Positions 49,407 through 58,968 of a stretch of DNA of 64,000 nucleotides are shown one piece after another (within the stretch, counting starts at the first letter, position 1; the number at the start of each line of letters is the position of its first letter). The stretch comes from Nitrosopumilus piranensis (lineage in GTDB: Archaea > Thermoproteota > Nitrososphaeria > Nitrososphaerales > Nitrosopumilaceae): positions 992,001 to 1,056,000 of the forward strand of contig NZ_CP010868.1 of NCBI RefSeq assembly GCF_000875775.1. Direction: 5' to 3'. The notes under the pieces were generated by a model, which was not told the origin of the DNA, made no database searches, and saw only the letters and a list, made by a program, of their open reading frames with translations. Made by a program: the position numbers and the translations under genes.

Positions 49407-49529
49407 ATGCTTAAGTTACTTGAATGCTCATTTGGTGTTATGGGATTTATGAAGACTCTTGCAAAATTCTGTGTTATGAAAAAAGTAAGAGACAAGGCAA
49501 ATGAGCCAGACGAATCTGATGAAAAATAA
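49407..49529 (+). CDS. 40-residue ORF, possible small protein
   Basis: ATG at 49407 to TAA at 49529: LKLLECSFGVMGFMKTLAKFCVMKKVRDKANE, an amphipathic helix then an acidic tail. A second ATG (49440) is in frame. It may be a short peptide, or chance; no relative is apparent in the window. Confidence 0.25.
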   Translation: MLKLLECSFGVMGFMKTLAKFCVMKKVRDKANEPDESDEK

Positions 49530-49644
49530 CTTAATCTTCAAAATCATACAATTGTAAAAAAAAATCTTGATTTTTGAACATGTATTAGTTTTTGATAAGG
49601 TGAATTTTTTATTTTTCTTTTACTATTATACACTGAGAACATCT

Positions 49645-49710
49645 AGTAGGTGGTCATAACTGAAATTGAGTTTCCCCTCTATGCCAGTTTGTAAACTTGG
49701 CCACCTAACT
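49645..49710. other. Structured element between two converging transcription units
   Basis: AGTAGGTGGTCA (49645-49656) can pair with TGGCCACCTAACT (49698-49710) with one bulge and one wobble, enclosing a second stem CCAGTTTGTAAACTTGG (49684-49700) that shares the TGG. The two foldings exclude each other. The spot is between a plus-strand gene and the 3' end of trpA. It may be a small RNA, a bidirectional terminator or a processing site. No protein frame explains it. Confidence 0.4.
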
Positions 49711-49720
49711 TAGACGGTTC

Positions 49721-50527
49721 TTATTTTTTCTGCAATGTCTGTTTTTTGAGAGATTTAGTAAACGATTCTATTTTTGATTCTAATTTACTTTGAGGAGTTT
49801 TCTCAATTAATTTCAAAAAAGCACTTCCTACAATTACTCCATCTGCTCCTGCCTTGATGTATTTTTTTACGTCATCTGGGGTTGACACTCCAAATCCTAC
49901 TCCAATTGGAATCTTTCCATCGGTTTGTTTCTTTACATTCTTGATTGCCTTTATGGTATAATTTTTAATTCCTGTTTTAACTCCGGTGATTCCATAAATT
50001 GCAACAAGATACAAGAAGCCTGATGATGCTTTTGCGATTTTTTGAATTCTAGTTTTACTGGTGTTAGGAGATATTAGAAAAATAGTGTCCGCAATATTTT
50101 TTGCAGCTTGGAGATATTCTTTTGATTCTTCAACTGACATGTCTGGAAGAATGAATCCATCAATTCCTGCATTTTTTGCATCTTTGATGAATTTTTGATA
50201 TCCCTTATGATATAGAATATTGGTATATGTCATCAGTACTAGTGGAATATCTGTCTCTTTTCTGATTTTTTTTACTAGCGCAAAAAATTTGTCTATTTTT
50301 GTGCCTTTTTTAAGTGAAATTGTGCTCGCATTTTGAATAACAGGACCATCTGCCAGAGGATCTGAGAAAGGAAATCCTAGTTCTATAATGTCTACCCCTC
50401 CTTTTACTAAACCTCTTACAACTGATATGGTTGATTTCTCATTTGGAAATCCTGCCATAATGTATGAAATCAGAGCTTTTTGATTTTTTTCTTGCAACTC
50501 TGCAAATTTTTCACTAATCTTTGACAT
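49721..50527 (-). CDS. trpA: Tryptophan synthase alpha subunit
   Basis: A 268-residue TIM barrel that cleaves indole-3-glycerol phosphate and hands indole to TrpB. Segments: [19 protein letters not shown] with catalytic Glu and Asp, [31 protein letters not shown], and [14 protein letters not shown]. Overlaps trpB by 14 nt; last gene of the operon. Confidence 0.96.
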   Translation of the reverse strand: MSKISEKFAELQEKNQKALISYIMAGFPNEKSTISVVRGLVKGGVDIIELGFPFSDPLADGPVIQNASTISLKKGTKIDKFFALVKKIRKETDIPLVLMTYTNILYHKGYQKFIKDAKNAGIDGFILPDMSVEESKEYLQAAKNIADTIFLISPNTSKTRIQKIAKASSGFLYLVAIYGITGVKTGIKNYTIKAIKNVKKQTDGKIPIGVGFGVSTPDDVKKYIKAGADGVIVGSAFLKLIEKTPQSKLESKIESFTKSLKKQTLQKK

Positions 50528-51701
50528 TTTTACTCAAATAGTTTTGTACTTCTTCTACGTCTTTGTCACCTCTTCCAGAAAGTGTCACTACAATTGATTC
50601 AGATTTTTTACTCTTTTTTGCAACTTTGATTGCTTCGGCAATTGCATGAGCTGATTCTAAAGCTGGAATGATTCCCTCTGTTCTAGTTAGCATCAAAAAT
50701 GCTTCAATTACTTCTGTGTCTGTAGCTGAGTGGTATTTTACACGTTTATTGTCTTTGAAATAAGAATGCTCAGGCCCTACTCCTGGATAGTCAAGACCAG
50801 CTGAAATACTGTGTGTCTCTGTAATTTGTCCTTCTTTATCTTGAAGTAAATATGTCATCATTCCATGAAGAACACCTTTGCTTCCAGCTGATAGTGTGGC
50901 AGAATGTTTTTTTGATTTTAAACCGTGACCTGCAGCTTCTACTCCAATGATTTCTGCATTAGAGTCTACTAGCGGATAAAATGTACCAATGGCATTTGAT
51001 CCTCCGCCAACACATGCAATTACACTATCTGGTGTTTTGTTTAGTTTTTTCATCTGTGATTTTATCTCATTACCAATCACACTTTGAAAGTCTCTGACCA
51101 TTACAGGATATGGATGAGGCCCTACTGCTGACCCAAGTAAATAATATGTAGTCTCAACATTTGTGATCCAATCCCTAATTGCTTCATTAATTGCATCTTT
51201 GAGTGTTTTTGAGCCTGATTTGACTGGATGAACCTTTGAACCAAGTAAATTCATTCTAAATACATTTAGCTTTTGCCTAATGGTGTCTTTGTATCCCATG
51301 TACACTTCGGCTTTCATTCCCAGTGCTGCACATGCCATGGCAGTTGCAACCCCGTGTTGTCCTGCACCTGTTTCTGCAATGATTCTCTTCTTCTTCATTT
51401 TTTTTGCAAGAAGTGCTTGCCCAAGTGTGTTGTTTATTTTATGAGCTCCGCCATGCAACAGGTCTTCTCTTTTTAGATAGATTTTTGCCCCTCCTAATTT
51501 TTCTGATAAGTTTTTTGCATAGTATAGTGGTGTTGGACGCCCTGCATAGACTTTGAGATAATAGTCTAATTCTTTTTTGAAATTTTTATCATTTTTGAAT
51601 TTCAGATAGTTTTCTTCTAATTCTTCTATTGCTGGAACTAGTGTTTCTGGAATGTACTTTCCACCAAATTCGCCAAATTTACCATTTTTTGGATATTTCA
51701 A
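50514..51701 (-). CDS. trpB: Tryptophan synthase beta subunit
   Basis: A 395-residue PLP enzyme joining indole and serine. PLP Lys is in [17 protein letters not shown], with [14 protein letters not shown] and the phosphate loop [14 protein letters not shown]. It is the TrpB1 type, which pairs with TrpA, as its neighbour shows. It overlaps trpA by 14 nt and trpC by 4 nt (ATGA), consistent with translational coupling in the operon. Confidence 0.96.
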   Translation of the reverse strand: MKYPKNGKFGEFGGKYIPETLVPAIEELEENYLKFKNDKNFKKELDYYLKVYAGRPTPLYYAKNLSEKLGGAKIYLKREDLLHGGAHKINNTLGQALLAKKMKKKRIIAETGAGQHGVATAMACAALGMKAEVYMGYKDTIRQKLNVFRMNLLGSKVHPVKSGSKTLKDAINEAIRDWITNVETTYYLLGSAVGPHPYPVMVRDFQSVIGNEIKSQMKKLNKTPDSVIACVGGGSNAIGTFYPLVDSNAEIIGVEAAGHGLKSKKHSATLSAGSKGVLHGMMTYLLQDKEGQITETHSISAGLDYPGVGPEHSYFKDNKRVKYHSATDTEVIEAFLMLTRTEGIIPALESAHAIAEAIKVAKKSKKSESIVVTLSGRGDKDVEEVQNYLSKNVKD

Positions 51702-52474
51702 TATGCATTCACCAAATTTCTTACCTGCTCTTCAATGTTGTCACTTTTCATTATACTTGAACCTATTAGAAATGCATCTGCGCCGCACTTTTTTAGATAT
51801 TGAATGTCTTCAGGTGTTTCAATACCACTTTCAGAAAGTATCAGTCTTGTCTTTTCTGTTCCTGACAAAATTGTTTCAGTCGTTTTAAGATTGATCTCTA
51901 ACGTGTCAAGATTTCTGTTATTGATTCCAATCAAATCAGCTTCAGTCTTTAGTGCATTTTCAAACTCCTCTTTTGTATGTACTTCTAGGAGAATCTGCAA
52001 TCCTTGCTTGTGTCCATATGCAATAAAATCATCAATATCTTTTAGGTAATTTTTATCAAACAATGATTGAATTACTAACATAAAATCTGCACCAATTCTT
52101 TTTGCTGCATCTATCTGTACTTTGTCTATCATGATATCTTTCATCAGCATTGGGACGTCTACTGCATGCCTTACCTTCATAAAATATTCTGGTGAGCCAT
52201 GAAACAGATGTGGCTGTGTTAGGACTGATAGTGCTTTTGAGCCTCCTGCTATCATCTGGGATGCAACACTTGCTGGGTCAGTTAGTGTACGTATTTTGCC
52301 CAACGATGGGGATGCAAATTTTATTTCTGTGAGTAGTGGTGCATGGCCACTTGTCTTAATAATTTGAATGAAATCTTTGGTTGATTTTTCTAAGTTAGCT
52401 TCAATTTCGTACACACCATCATCAATTGCCATTTGTGAATTATTGACTAGTTTTCGAAGAATGTTTTCAGCCAT
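51698..52474 (-). CDS. trpC: Indole-3-glycerol-phosphate synthase
   Basis: A 258-residue monofunctional barrel that ring-closes CdRP to indole-3-glycerol phosphate. Segments: [15 protein letters not shown] with the catalytic Lys and Glu, [16 protein letters not shown] with a second Lys, [15 protein letters not shown] and [14 protein letters not shown]. It carries no TrpF domain. It overlaps trpD by 8 nt and trpB by 4 nt. Confidence 0.96.
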   Translation of the reverse strand: MAENILRKLVNNSQMAIDDGVYEIEANLEKSTKDFIQIIKTSGHAPLLTEIKFASPSLGKIRTLTDPASVASQMIAGGSKALSVLTQPHLFHGSPEYFMKVRHAVDVPMLMKDIMIDKVQIDAAKRIGADFMLVIQSLFDKNYLKDIDDFIAYGHKQGLQILLEVHTKEEFENALKTEADLIGINNRNLDTLEINLKTTETILSGTEKTRLILSESGIETPEDIQYLKKCGADAFLIGSSIMKSDNIEEQVRNLVNAY

Positions 52475-53513
52475 CTGTTATCTCCTTTAACCTTGAAATG
52501 TCTCCTGTGTCTTGAATAAATTTCTCTAATAATGACATAGCTTTGCCATCTTTAATTGTGTTTGATGCTAACTCTACTGCCTCTTCAAAATTATTTGAGA
52601 TGTTTGCAACAATTAATCCACCAGCTGCATTAAGAACTGTCGTTTCAATCATTGCTTGGTTTGCAGTATTGTTTAAAACATGAACAAATGATTTTACTGC
52701 ATCTTCTTTTGTCTTAATTTGAATGTCTTTTAATGATGATTTGTGTAATCCTACAACTTCAGGATCAATTGCATTCATCAAAACTTTGTCATCTCTTAAA
52801 ACACATACTCTGTTTATTGAACTTGTGGAAAACTCATCCATTCCATCATCTGAGCGAACCGTCATAATGTTTTGAGCACCTTTTCTCTTTAGTATCAGTG
52901 GCAATCTGTCCAAATATTCTGCTGAAAACACACCAACTAGTTGGTTTTTTACCCCTGCAGGATTTGAGAGTGGTCCAAGTAAATTAAATGCTGTTCTTTT
53001 TCCCAATTGTTTTCTTGCTGCAGAAACATGTTTCATTGCAGGGTGAAATTTCTGTGCAAACATAAAGCAGATATTGTGTTTTTCTAAAATTTCTGCAATC
53101 TGTATTGGCTCTAAGTTTAGGTCGTAACCAAAGTATTCAAAAATATCTGCGCTTCCTGAAATCCCTGAACTTGAGCGATTTCCATGTTTGGCAACAATTC
53201 CTCCAGCTGCTGCCACAACAAATGACGCTGTAGTTGATATGTTAAATGTCTGAAGTTTGTCTCCACCTGTCCCACACATGTCAATAATGGTTCCAGTGTT
53301 TTTAGGCTCAATTTTGAGTGAAAACTCTTGTATTTTATCAAGCATTCCTAGCAACTCATCATCTGTCTCACCCTTATCTGCCAGATTTGAGAGAAAATCT
53401 GCATTCTCCATATCAGTTGTCTTGCCAGAAAGAATGTCTGTCATAACTTGATTCATTTCCTCGTATGTTAGATCTATTTTTTCTTGTATTTTTGAAATTA
53501 GTCTTGAAATCAT
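52467..53513 (-). CDS. trpD: Anthranilate phosphoribosyltransferase
   Basis: A 348-residue enzyme joining anthranilate and PRPP. The signature CGTGGDKLQTFNIST with GDK loop, KHGNRSSSG, and HPAMKHVSAARKQLGKRTAFNLLGPLSNP are intact. Starts 4 nt inside trpG's end; ends 8 nt inside trpC. Order E-G-D-C is the usual archaeal style. Confidence 0.96.
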   Translation of the reverse strand: MISRLISKIQEKIDLTYEEMNQVMTDILSGKTTDMENADFLSNLADKGETDDELLGMLDKIQEFSLKIEPKNTGTIIDMCGTGGDKLQTFNISTTASFVVAAAGGIVAKHGNRSSSGISGSADIFEYFGYDLNLEPIQIAEILEKHNICFMFAQKFHPAMKHVSAARKQLGKRTAFNLLGPLSNPAGVKNQLVGVFSAEYLDRLPLILKRKGAQNIMTVRSDDGMDEFSTSSINRVCVLRDDKVLMNAIDPEVVGLHKSSLKDIQIKTKEDAVKSFVHVLNNTANQAMIETTVLNAAGGLIVANISNNFEEAVELASNTIKDGKAMSLLEKFIQDTGDISRLKEITDG

Positions 53514-54106
53514 TTCTTTTTCTCCTTTACTTGATTAATGAAATTCAAAAGAATCTTCTTTCCATCTTCTGTCATTATTGATTCTGGATGAAATTGTACT
53601 CCTTGAATCAGATAGTTTTTGTGTTCTATTGCCATAACTTCGCCGTCATCTGATGCAGTTGCAGTAACTTTTAGAATATCTGGAATAACTGTCTTGTCTC
53701 CAACTAAACTATGATATCTTGTTGCTTTAAATGGATTTTTTACATCTCTGAATAATTTTGAATCTATATGTTTGACGGGACTTGTTTTTCCATGTCTTAC
53801 ACATCCTGCATTAGTTACCTTTCCTCCAAATGCATCAATTATTCCTTGGTGTCCAAGACACACTCCGAGTATGGGTGTACTTGAACCCATTTCTTTGATC
53901 ACATCACTGCACACTCCAAAATATTTTTTGTCTTCAGGTGTTCCTGGACCTGGTGAAATAATTATTGCATCATATCTTTTTTCTTGAATCTCATTTAGAG
54001 TAATCTTATCATTTCTAATTACATCACAGTCTACTCCTAATTCTCCTAGATATTGTGCAATATTGTATACAAATGAATCATAATTATCTATGATTAAAAA
54101 TTTCAT
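53510..54106 (-). CDS. trpG: Anthranilate synthase, glutaminase subunit
   Basis: A 198-residue class I glutamine amidotransferase supplying ammonia to TrpE. Catalytic Cys in GVCLGHQGI, His in GVQFHPESI with Glu following. Overlaps trpE and trpD by 4 nt each. PabA function, sharing with PabB, is possible in principle, but the operon fixes the main role. Confidence 0.95.
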   Translation of the reverse strand: MKFLIIDNYDSFVYNIAQYLGELGVDCDVIRNDKITLNEIQEKRYDAIIISPGPGTPEDKKYFGVCSDVIKEMGSSTPILGVCLGHQGIIDAFGGKVTNAGCVRHGKTSPVKHIDSKLFRDVKNPFKATRYHSLVGDKTVIPDILKVTATASDDGEVMAIEHKNYLIQGVQFHPESIMTEDGKKILLNFINQVKEKKK

Positions 54107-55533
54107 GATGATGCCTCCTTTAGTGCTTGCAGCATCGCTCCAGCTTTGTGTTCTGTTTCTTTGAACTCATTTTCTGGAATCGAATCTGAAACAATTCCTG
54201 CCCCTGACTGGACAAATCCTTTTCCGTCTTCGATGAATATGCTTCTAATGGCAATTGCGAAATCACAGCATCCATTATATGAGAAATATCCTACTGCCCC
54301 TGCATAAGGTCCTCTAGCTTCAGTCTCAAGCTCGTCTATGATCTCCATAGCCCTGACTTTGGGCGCACCTGATACTGTTCCTGCTGGAAACACTGCCTGA
54401 AAAGCATCAAACATGTCATTTTCAGGTGCTAAATTGCCTACCACATGGCTAACAATATGCTGAACATGACTGAACCGTTTTATCTCCATTAATGACTCTG
54501 GATGAACTGTTCCGTATTTGCATACTCTTCCAATATCATTTCTTCCCAAATCCACAAGCATGGTGTGTTCTGCCAACTCTTTTTCATCATGAATTAATTC
54601 ATCAGCTAACTGTTTATTCTTCTCTTCATCAGATGTAATTTTTCTAGTTCCTGCAATTGGAAATGTTTCTACTTTGTCCTCTGTAATTCTAACTAACATT
54701 TCAGGTGAAGCTCCGATTATTGTTTTTTTATCTTGCTTTAGATGGTACATGTATGGTGATGGATTTAGTTTTCTTAATGTTTTGTAAAGTGTAAGATTAT
54801 CTCCGTCTGTATCAAATGCGAATTTACGTGATAATACTACTTGAAAAATATCTCCATCATGAATGTATTTTTTTGCTTTGTTTACAATTTCAGAAAATTT
54901 TGATTCATTCATGTTTGGTTTAACATCACTTGAATGAAATTCACCAAACTTATCATCACTCATTACTAATTTATCAAATCGATTCTCATCGTGATAAAAA
55001 TAAAATAGTTTTTTGTGTACATTATCATATAATAGCCCATCATCATATACTCCAAACTCCATTAACGGTTGTGGCGAATTGTGACTATCTGGAATGTCTT
55101 CGACCATTCTAATTGCATCATAATTTACAACTCCTACTGCTCCTCCAAGATATCTATAGCTCTGATCCTCTGATTTTCCAAGAAGTTTTTTCAACTCTTC
55201 AAATGGATTTCTAGTTTGAATTGTGCTGGTTTTATCATTTTGTATGACTTCAACTTTATCTGAATAGCCTTTTAGAATTATTTTAGGATCAAAACCCATT
55301 ACCGAAGTTTCAGCCAAAACCTCTGGACCTGTTAGTGATTCAAAGAGAAATGAATGAGAATAATTTCTTGAAATTTTATTATAAATTTGAAATTGGTTTT
55401 CAGATAAATCTAGGGGTACTACTTTTGCCTGAGTCTTTCCAAAGGTGTCCACCCATAGACAAAATTCTAGTGGTTTATTATTTAAATTGTAAAGTAGGCT
55501 TTGATGAAACAATTTTTGTCTAAATTGACTCAT
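54103..55533 (-). CDS. trpE: Anthranilate synthase component I
   Basis: A 476-residue chorismate enzyme making anthranilate with TrpG. It retains FLFESLTGPE, matching the LLES-type tryptophan-binding site, so feedback inhibition is likely. The catalytic half has FSEIVNKAKKYIHDGDIFQVVLSR, the HTMLVDLGRNDIGRV block and GTVSGAPKVRAMEII. First gene of the operon. A palindromic operator-like site lies 20-36 bp upstream of its ATG. Confidence 0.96.
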   Translation of the reverse strand: MSQFRQKLFHQSLLYNLNNKPLEFCLWVDTFGKTQAKVVPLDLSENQFQIYNKISRNYSHSFLFESLTGPEVLAETSVMGFDPKIILKGYSDKVEVIQNDKTSTIQTRNPFEELKKLLGKSEDQSYRYLGGAVGVVNYDAIRMVEDIPDSHNSPQPLMEFGVYDDGLLYDNVHKKLFYFYHDENRFDKLVMSDDKFGEFHSSDVKPNMNESKFSEIVNKAKKYIHDGDIFQVVLSRKFAFDTDGDNLTLYKTLRKLNPSPYMYHLKQDKKTIIGASPEMLVRITEDKVETFPIAGTRKITSDEEKNKQLADELIHDEKELAEHTMLVDLGRNDIGRVCKYGTVHPESLMEIKRFSHVQHIVSHVVGNLAPENDMFDAFQAVFPAGTVSGAPKVRAMEIIDELETEARGPYAGAVGYFSYNGCCDFAIAIRSIFIEDGKGFVQSGAGIVSDSIPENEFKETEHKAGAMLQALKEASS

Positions 55534-55552
55534 CTCCCAGGCTTAACTAAAT

Positions 55553-55569
55553 TACCGTATAGTACGGTA
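55553..55569. promoter_or_regulatory. Palindromic operator between trpE and a divergent gene
   Basis: TACCGTA-TAG-TACGGTA is a perfect 7-base inverted repeat with a 3-base centre. It lies next to a TATA element (TATAAAG on the minus strand at 55571-55577) and just upstream of the expected trpE transcription start. It is a candidate site for a tryptophan-responsive repressor. Confidence 0.6.
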
Positions 55570-55570
55570 C

Positions 55571-55577
55571 CTTTATA
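55571..55577 (-). promoter_or_regulatory. TATA box of trpE
   Basis: TATAAAG on the minus strand, about 38 bp from the trpE ATG. Read on the plus strand as CTTTATA it is also about 27 bp upstream of the ATG at 55604, so the divergent gene may use the same element in the other direction. Confidence 0.5.
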
Positions 55578-55603
55578 GGCTAGTTGATCGTAGTATAGTT
55601 ACC

Positions 55604-55792
55604 ATGCAGGGGGTAAATCGAGCAATTATGCACGACATGCAAATTCTCAAAAAACAAAATGTTCAGACATCGGTAAGTAAAGTTGAGTGCTATGTTTGTG
55701 GTAAGGGATTAGAAGATGGTCATTCTATTACTGCAAAAACATTGCCAAACGGAACTGTTCTGTTTTGTGATGTTCATTATTCATTACAGTAA
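55604..55792 (+). CDS. 62-residue zinc-binding protein divergent from trpE
   Basis: CYVCGKGLEDG and LFCDVHYS give two Cys and a Cys-His pair, a compact zinc finger, after a basic N-terminal helix. It shares the trp intergenic region and maybe its operator. Followed 44 nt later by the kinase-like gene. Function unknown. Confidence 0.65.
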   Translation: MQGVNRAIMHDMQILKKQNVQTSVSKVECYVCGKGLEDGHSITAKTLPNGTVLFCDVHYSLQ

Positions 55793-55836
55793 TTGACCAT
55801 AAACGAGATTATTTACTAATACGTTCTGATTTCAAT

Positions 55837-56673
55837 ATGGTCATTCAACATTCTTTGATGATTTTTCAAGATCATGTTGATTTTTACAATCTTGTTTCAA
55901 ATTTTATGGGTGTATTTCTTGATCCTATGGAAGATAATATAGAATTCAAGATGTTAGATCAACCCTGTCGCTGTGGTCCAATGCACATGCTATTAGCCAT
56001 AATTAATCAAAAAAAATGCATTGCTTTCAAAAGATGTTGGGATAATGATCGCTGGATCCGACAAGAATTGATAGTTGCTGATGCCAAAAAGAAATTAGAT
56101 TTTCCTTACTATAAAATTATGAAAATTAATGGATTAAAAATAAAGCATGTTTGGCCCAATTTTGATGTTAGGAAAATTAGAGAATTTTATTCTTTGGATA
56201 CATTGATGATTGATTTTGGAAATTACAATTCATGTAAAAATTTTACAAATTTATGTATAGGTAATATCAAAAATCTTGATAATTTTTGTTATGATTATGG
56301 GAGATGGGCTGCTTTTAATTACCTGTTAGGTGTAAACGATAGAAAAGAGGAAAATTTCATCTTCGATATTGATAATCAAGTTCTTCATTCAGTTGATAAT
56401 GAAGAAGGACCACTTGAACCTAATAGAAGACATCAAATAGGTACTTCTAATATCTTGATTAAAACACAGAGAAATATCTCAAAGTTTATCGAAGGGAAAG
56501 ATAAAAAAGAACTTGTTGCATGCTTACAGAGAGGATTTTTGGATGGATTTTACCAAGTTTCAAAAAACTTGTCATTACTGCACATGTTTACAGAAAATGA
56601 ACGTCAATTAATGTATCAAAAAGCATCTGTTCCCCCTAGAATTATTTCTGAAACATTATTCAGCGTATCATAA
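55837..56673 (+). CDS. PI3/4-kinase-like or HipA-like fold protein
   Basis: A 278-residue protein. A catalytic-loop-like GVNDRKEENFIFD (Asp168, Arg169, Asn173) and a second Asp-Asn in SVDNEEG (Asp187) match the atypical kinase layout (GxDR...N, then D-N/F-G), as in PI4K type II and HipA. Lys65 in IAFKRCWDND might be the ATP-binding Lys. A Cys-rich patch (PCRCGPMH) lies before it. The target is unknown: lipid, nucleotide or protein. No membrane segment is seen. Family identity is a structural-motif inference. Confidence 0.5.
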   Translation: MVIQHSLMIFQDHVDFYNLVSNFMGVFLDPMEDNIEFKMLDQPCRCGPMHMLLAIINQKKCIAFKRCWDNDRWIRQELIVADAKKKLDFPYYKIMKINGLKIKHVWPNFDVRKIREFYSLDTLMIDFGNYNSCKNFTNLCIGNIKNLDNFCYDYGRWAAFNYLLGVNDRKEENFIFDIDNQVLHSVDNEEGPLEPNRRHQIGTSNILIKTQRNISKFIEGKDKKELVACLQRGFLDGFYQVSKNLSLLHMFTENERQLMYQKASVPPRIISETLFSVS

Positions 56674-56732
56674 ACATTTTAGATGCTTTTTCAAGGTATT
56701 TTTAGAAAGTTTTTATTTGAGCACATATTTTT

Positions 56733-56846
56733 TGTACGAGAAAATATGTCTGGTAATATGGTTGACAAGTCAGGTTTTGGATGCAGTTAGATTACGATAC
56801 AAAACATCAGAAGCATTTTTCAATGACTGGGATTGATTTTCGTACA
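56733..56846. repeat. Widely spaced inverted repeat before a secreted protein gene
   Basis: TGTACGAGAAAA at 56733-56744 and TTTTCGTACA at 56837-56846 are complementary apart from one extra G, separated by about 92 bp, with the second arm 2 bp from the ATG at 56849. Significance is uncertain; it might be chance or mark looping operators. Confidence 0.25.
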
Positions 56847-56848
56847 GT

Positions 56849-57835
56849 ATGAGATATGTTGTAATCTTGCTTATTGTTTTGAGTATTGTTTTTGTTTTAC
56901 CTGCTCAATCTTTTGCATTGTCTTGTGCCATTCCTCCCTTTGATGAAGCATTCAAAAGACATGACTTGTTATTACACGGAAAACTAGTTGAAAAGACGAC
57001 TCCTCCATTGGCAACAAAGGAGACTACTTTGGTTTTTGAGACAATTAATGTCTACAAGGGAGAGTCTCAGAACCAATTCACAGTAAAGGCTGATTTGAGC
57101 TGGGATGACTATTACCGAGAAGGTGAAGAATACATATTGTTTGCAGACAAAATGGAAGATCATTATTTCAGAGATCTCTGTGTTGGCAACTATATTGCAA
57201 CAAACGACATTCTGAAATTTCTAGATGACTATGTTGCAGGCAAATCCACAGGGAACAATGTGAATGGATTGTACGATGTAGTTTCAATCTTTGAGATGAA
57301 TCAACTTGAATCAAAAATGAATCTTTATACTAAAATCAACAGAGGTAATGTCTTGTTAAATAATCTCATAAACGATAAAACAGAATATGACTATTCTTGT
57401 AACTTTGAAGAAGATTTGAAACAAGTAGAGAATCTATTTGCAGATAACGTGTATGTCTTTAACAAACTAAGGGATACCAGTCATGATTACACCATCACAA
57501 CTGATGCAACATTATCTACAAACCCGCAGACAGGTCTTGTGGTAATTGAAAGCCCAGAACATAAAGCCATTATAAGCATACTAAACAGTCAACACTTTGA
57601 AAATTGCTTTTTTGTATATAATCAGAAACTAATTGACAAGACAACAGGAGAACTGGATGTGCACAGAGACAGTTTGGAGAAAATGTGCAATGCAGAAAAT
57701 TCAACTGCAATACTGCCTGATTTGTGCAAACCTCTCAACACTTTTGACATAAATGATATTTTGTATATTGTTGTCCCGCTTGTAGTGTTTGGAGTGATAT
57801 CTTTAGTTTTTATTATTTATAAGAGAAGAAAATGA
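56849..57835 (+). CDS. Secreted TIMP/NTR-like protein with C-terminal membrane anchor
   Basis: A 328-residue exported protein. The signal peptide (VVILLIVLSIVFVLPAQSFA) leads to a domain beginning at a Cys (LSCAIPPFDEAF), then HGKLVEKT, NVYKGE, EGEEYILFAD and DLCVGNY, which resembles netrin/TIMP-like folds that begin with a Cys near the mature N-terminus. A C-terminal helix (ILYIVVPLVVFGVISLVFII) and KRRK tail anchor it in the membrane. Several Cys may form disulfides. Unknown role at the cell surface. The next secreted protein follows 73 nt later. Confidence 0.7.
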   Translation: MRYVVILLIVLSIVFVLPAQSFALSCAIPPFDEAFKRHDLLLHGKLVEKTTPPLATKETTLVFETINVYKGESQNQFTVKADLSWDDYYREGEEYILFADKMEDHYFRDLCVGNYIATNDILKFLDDYVAGKSTGNNVNGLYDVVSIFEMNQLESKMNLYTKINRGNVLLNNLINDKTEYDYSCNFEEDLKQVENLFADNVYVFNKLRDTSHDYTITTDATLSTNPQTGLVVIESPEHKAIISILNSQHFENCFFVYNQKLIDKTTGELDVHRDSLEKMCNAENSTAILPDLCKPLNTFDINDILYIVVPLVVFGVISLVFIIYKRRK

Positions 57836-57908
57836 AAACTAGACTTTTGGTAATTGTTGGAAATTGTTATAATGGGACTGATTATGATTTTAAGAGTTGA
57901 ATACCGTA

Positions 57909-58823
57909 ATGAAAGTCAGTATTATCAGTGGTACAATAAGCGTAATAATATTGGCTTTTGTCTTTGTAAATGCTGATGGTTTTTTTGTAAATGTTGTAAA
58001 AGAGTTTTCAAGTGATGCTGATGTTACTGCTGTTGTCTATTCAAATAAGATCAATACCGAATGTGAGTTGGTTAATTTTATCAACAAAGGAGACAATCTA
58101 TCCAGCATTCAGAATTTCATAAAATCAAATGAAGACTTGTACCAAGATAGGTTTGAGGAATTATACAGTGAACAAACAAATCAGTCTGATTCACAAAGCA
58201 TGATAAAAGATGAAGAAATTGCAAAAATAGTTTTTGCAGAGATGATAATTGAAGGATTTTCGATTAATCCTGACTTGAGAGATTTTATAATTGCCAGTTC
58301 CAATGACCCTTCTCAACAACTTGTTGAACGAGTAAGGGAAATCGATCCTGATTGCAAGATTGACCAAGGGCAGTTGAATCCAAAATCTACTCCAATACCT
58401 TCCCCCGAAGGTGTGGGAAAGATAGGTAGTGAGCATTCTCACGCTGGAATTTTGGTGAAAATTTTTGGAGACAAGTTTGATTTTTCAGCACCTGCATACC
58501 AAATCAAAGCAAGTTGGATTCACTTTGAGGCAGGAGATGGCACCACCATTCACAAGCATGCTACAGGCGTTACATTGGGTTATCTATTTAAAACACTGGG
58601 ATTGGGTTTGACGGATCATTGTTTTGTATTTCAGGATGGAAGGAGTTTTTGCACAAATGATGAGTACTCCCTTAAATTCTTTGTAAATGAAAGTCAAGTG
58701 GATGATCTTAGTCAATATGAAATCAATGATGGTGATAAAATTCTAATTTCGTACGGAGGAGAAACTCCTCAAGAAATTAAACGCCAATTGACAGAACTGG
58801 ACAAGCAGCCAATAATTGTATAA
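57909..58823 (+). CDS. Secreted protein with a His-rich C-terminal domain
   Basis: A 304-residue protein with a membrane-anchor-like N-terminal helix (VSIISGTISVIILAFVFV), a helical middle (about residues 40-165), and a C-terminal domain (HSHAGILVKIFGDKFDF, IHKHATGVTLGYLF, CFVFQDGRSFC, NDGDKILISYG). That C-terminal module recurs in thaumarchaeal exported proteins; the His cluster may bind metal. I start at ATG 57909; TTG 57897 gives four more residues. It may form an operon with 56849-57835. Confidence 0.65.
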   Translation: MKVSIISGTISVIILAFVFVNADGFFVNVVKEFSSDADVTAVVYSNKINTECELVNFINKGDNLSSIQNFIKSNEDLYQDRFEELYSEQTNQSDSQSMIKDEEIAKIVFAEMIIEGFSINPDLRDFIIASSNDPSQQLVERVREIDPDCKIDQGQLNPKSTPIPSPEGVGKIGSEHSHAGILVKIFGDKFDFSAPAYQIKASWIHFEAGDGTTIHKHATGVTLGYLFKTLGLGLTDHCFVFQDGRSFCTNDEYSLKFFVNESQVDDLSQYEINDGDKILISYGGETPQEIKRQLTELDKQPIIV

Positions 58824-58968
58824 GCATAACTCAAAGCTTAATTACAAAATATTTTATTTGCTAGTCTTGGAATAAACCAATAAAAAATTAATGTAAAAAT
58901 AAAAACTATGTCAAAACTCATCTGTTGGTAGTAAATAAGTAACATCATTTTTATTTTAAAATTATTTC

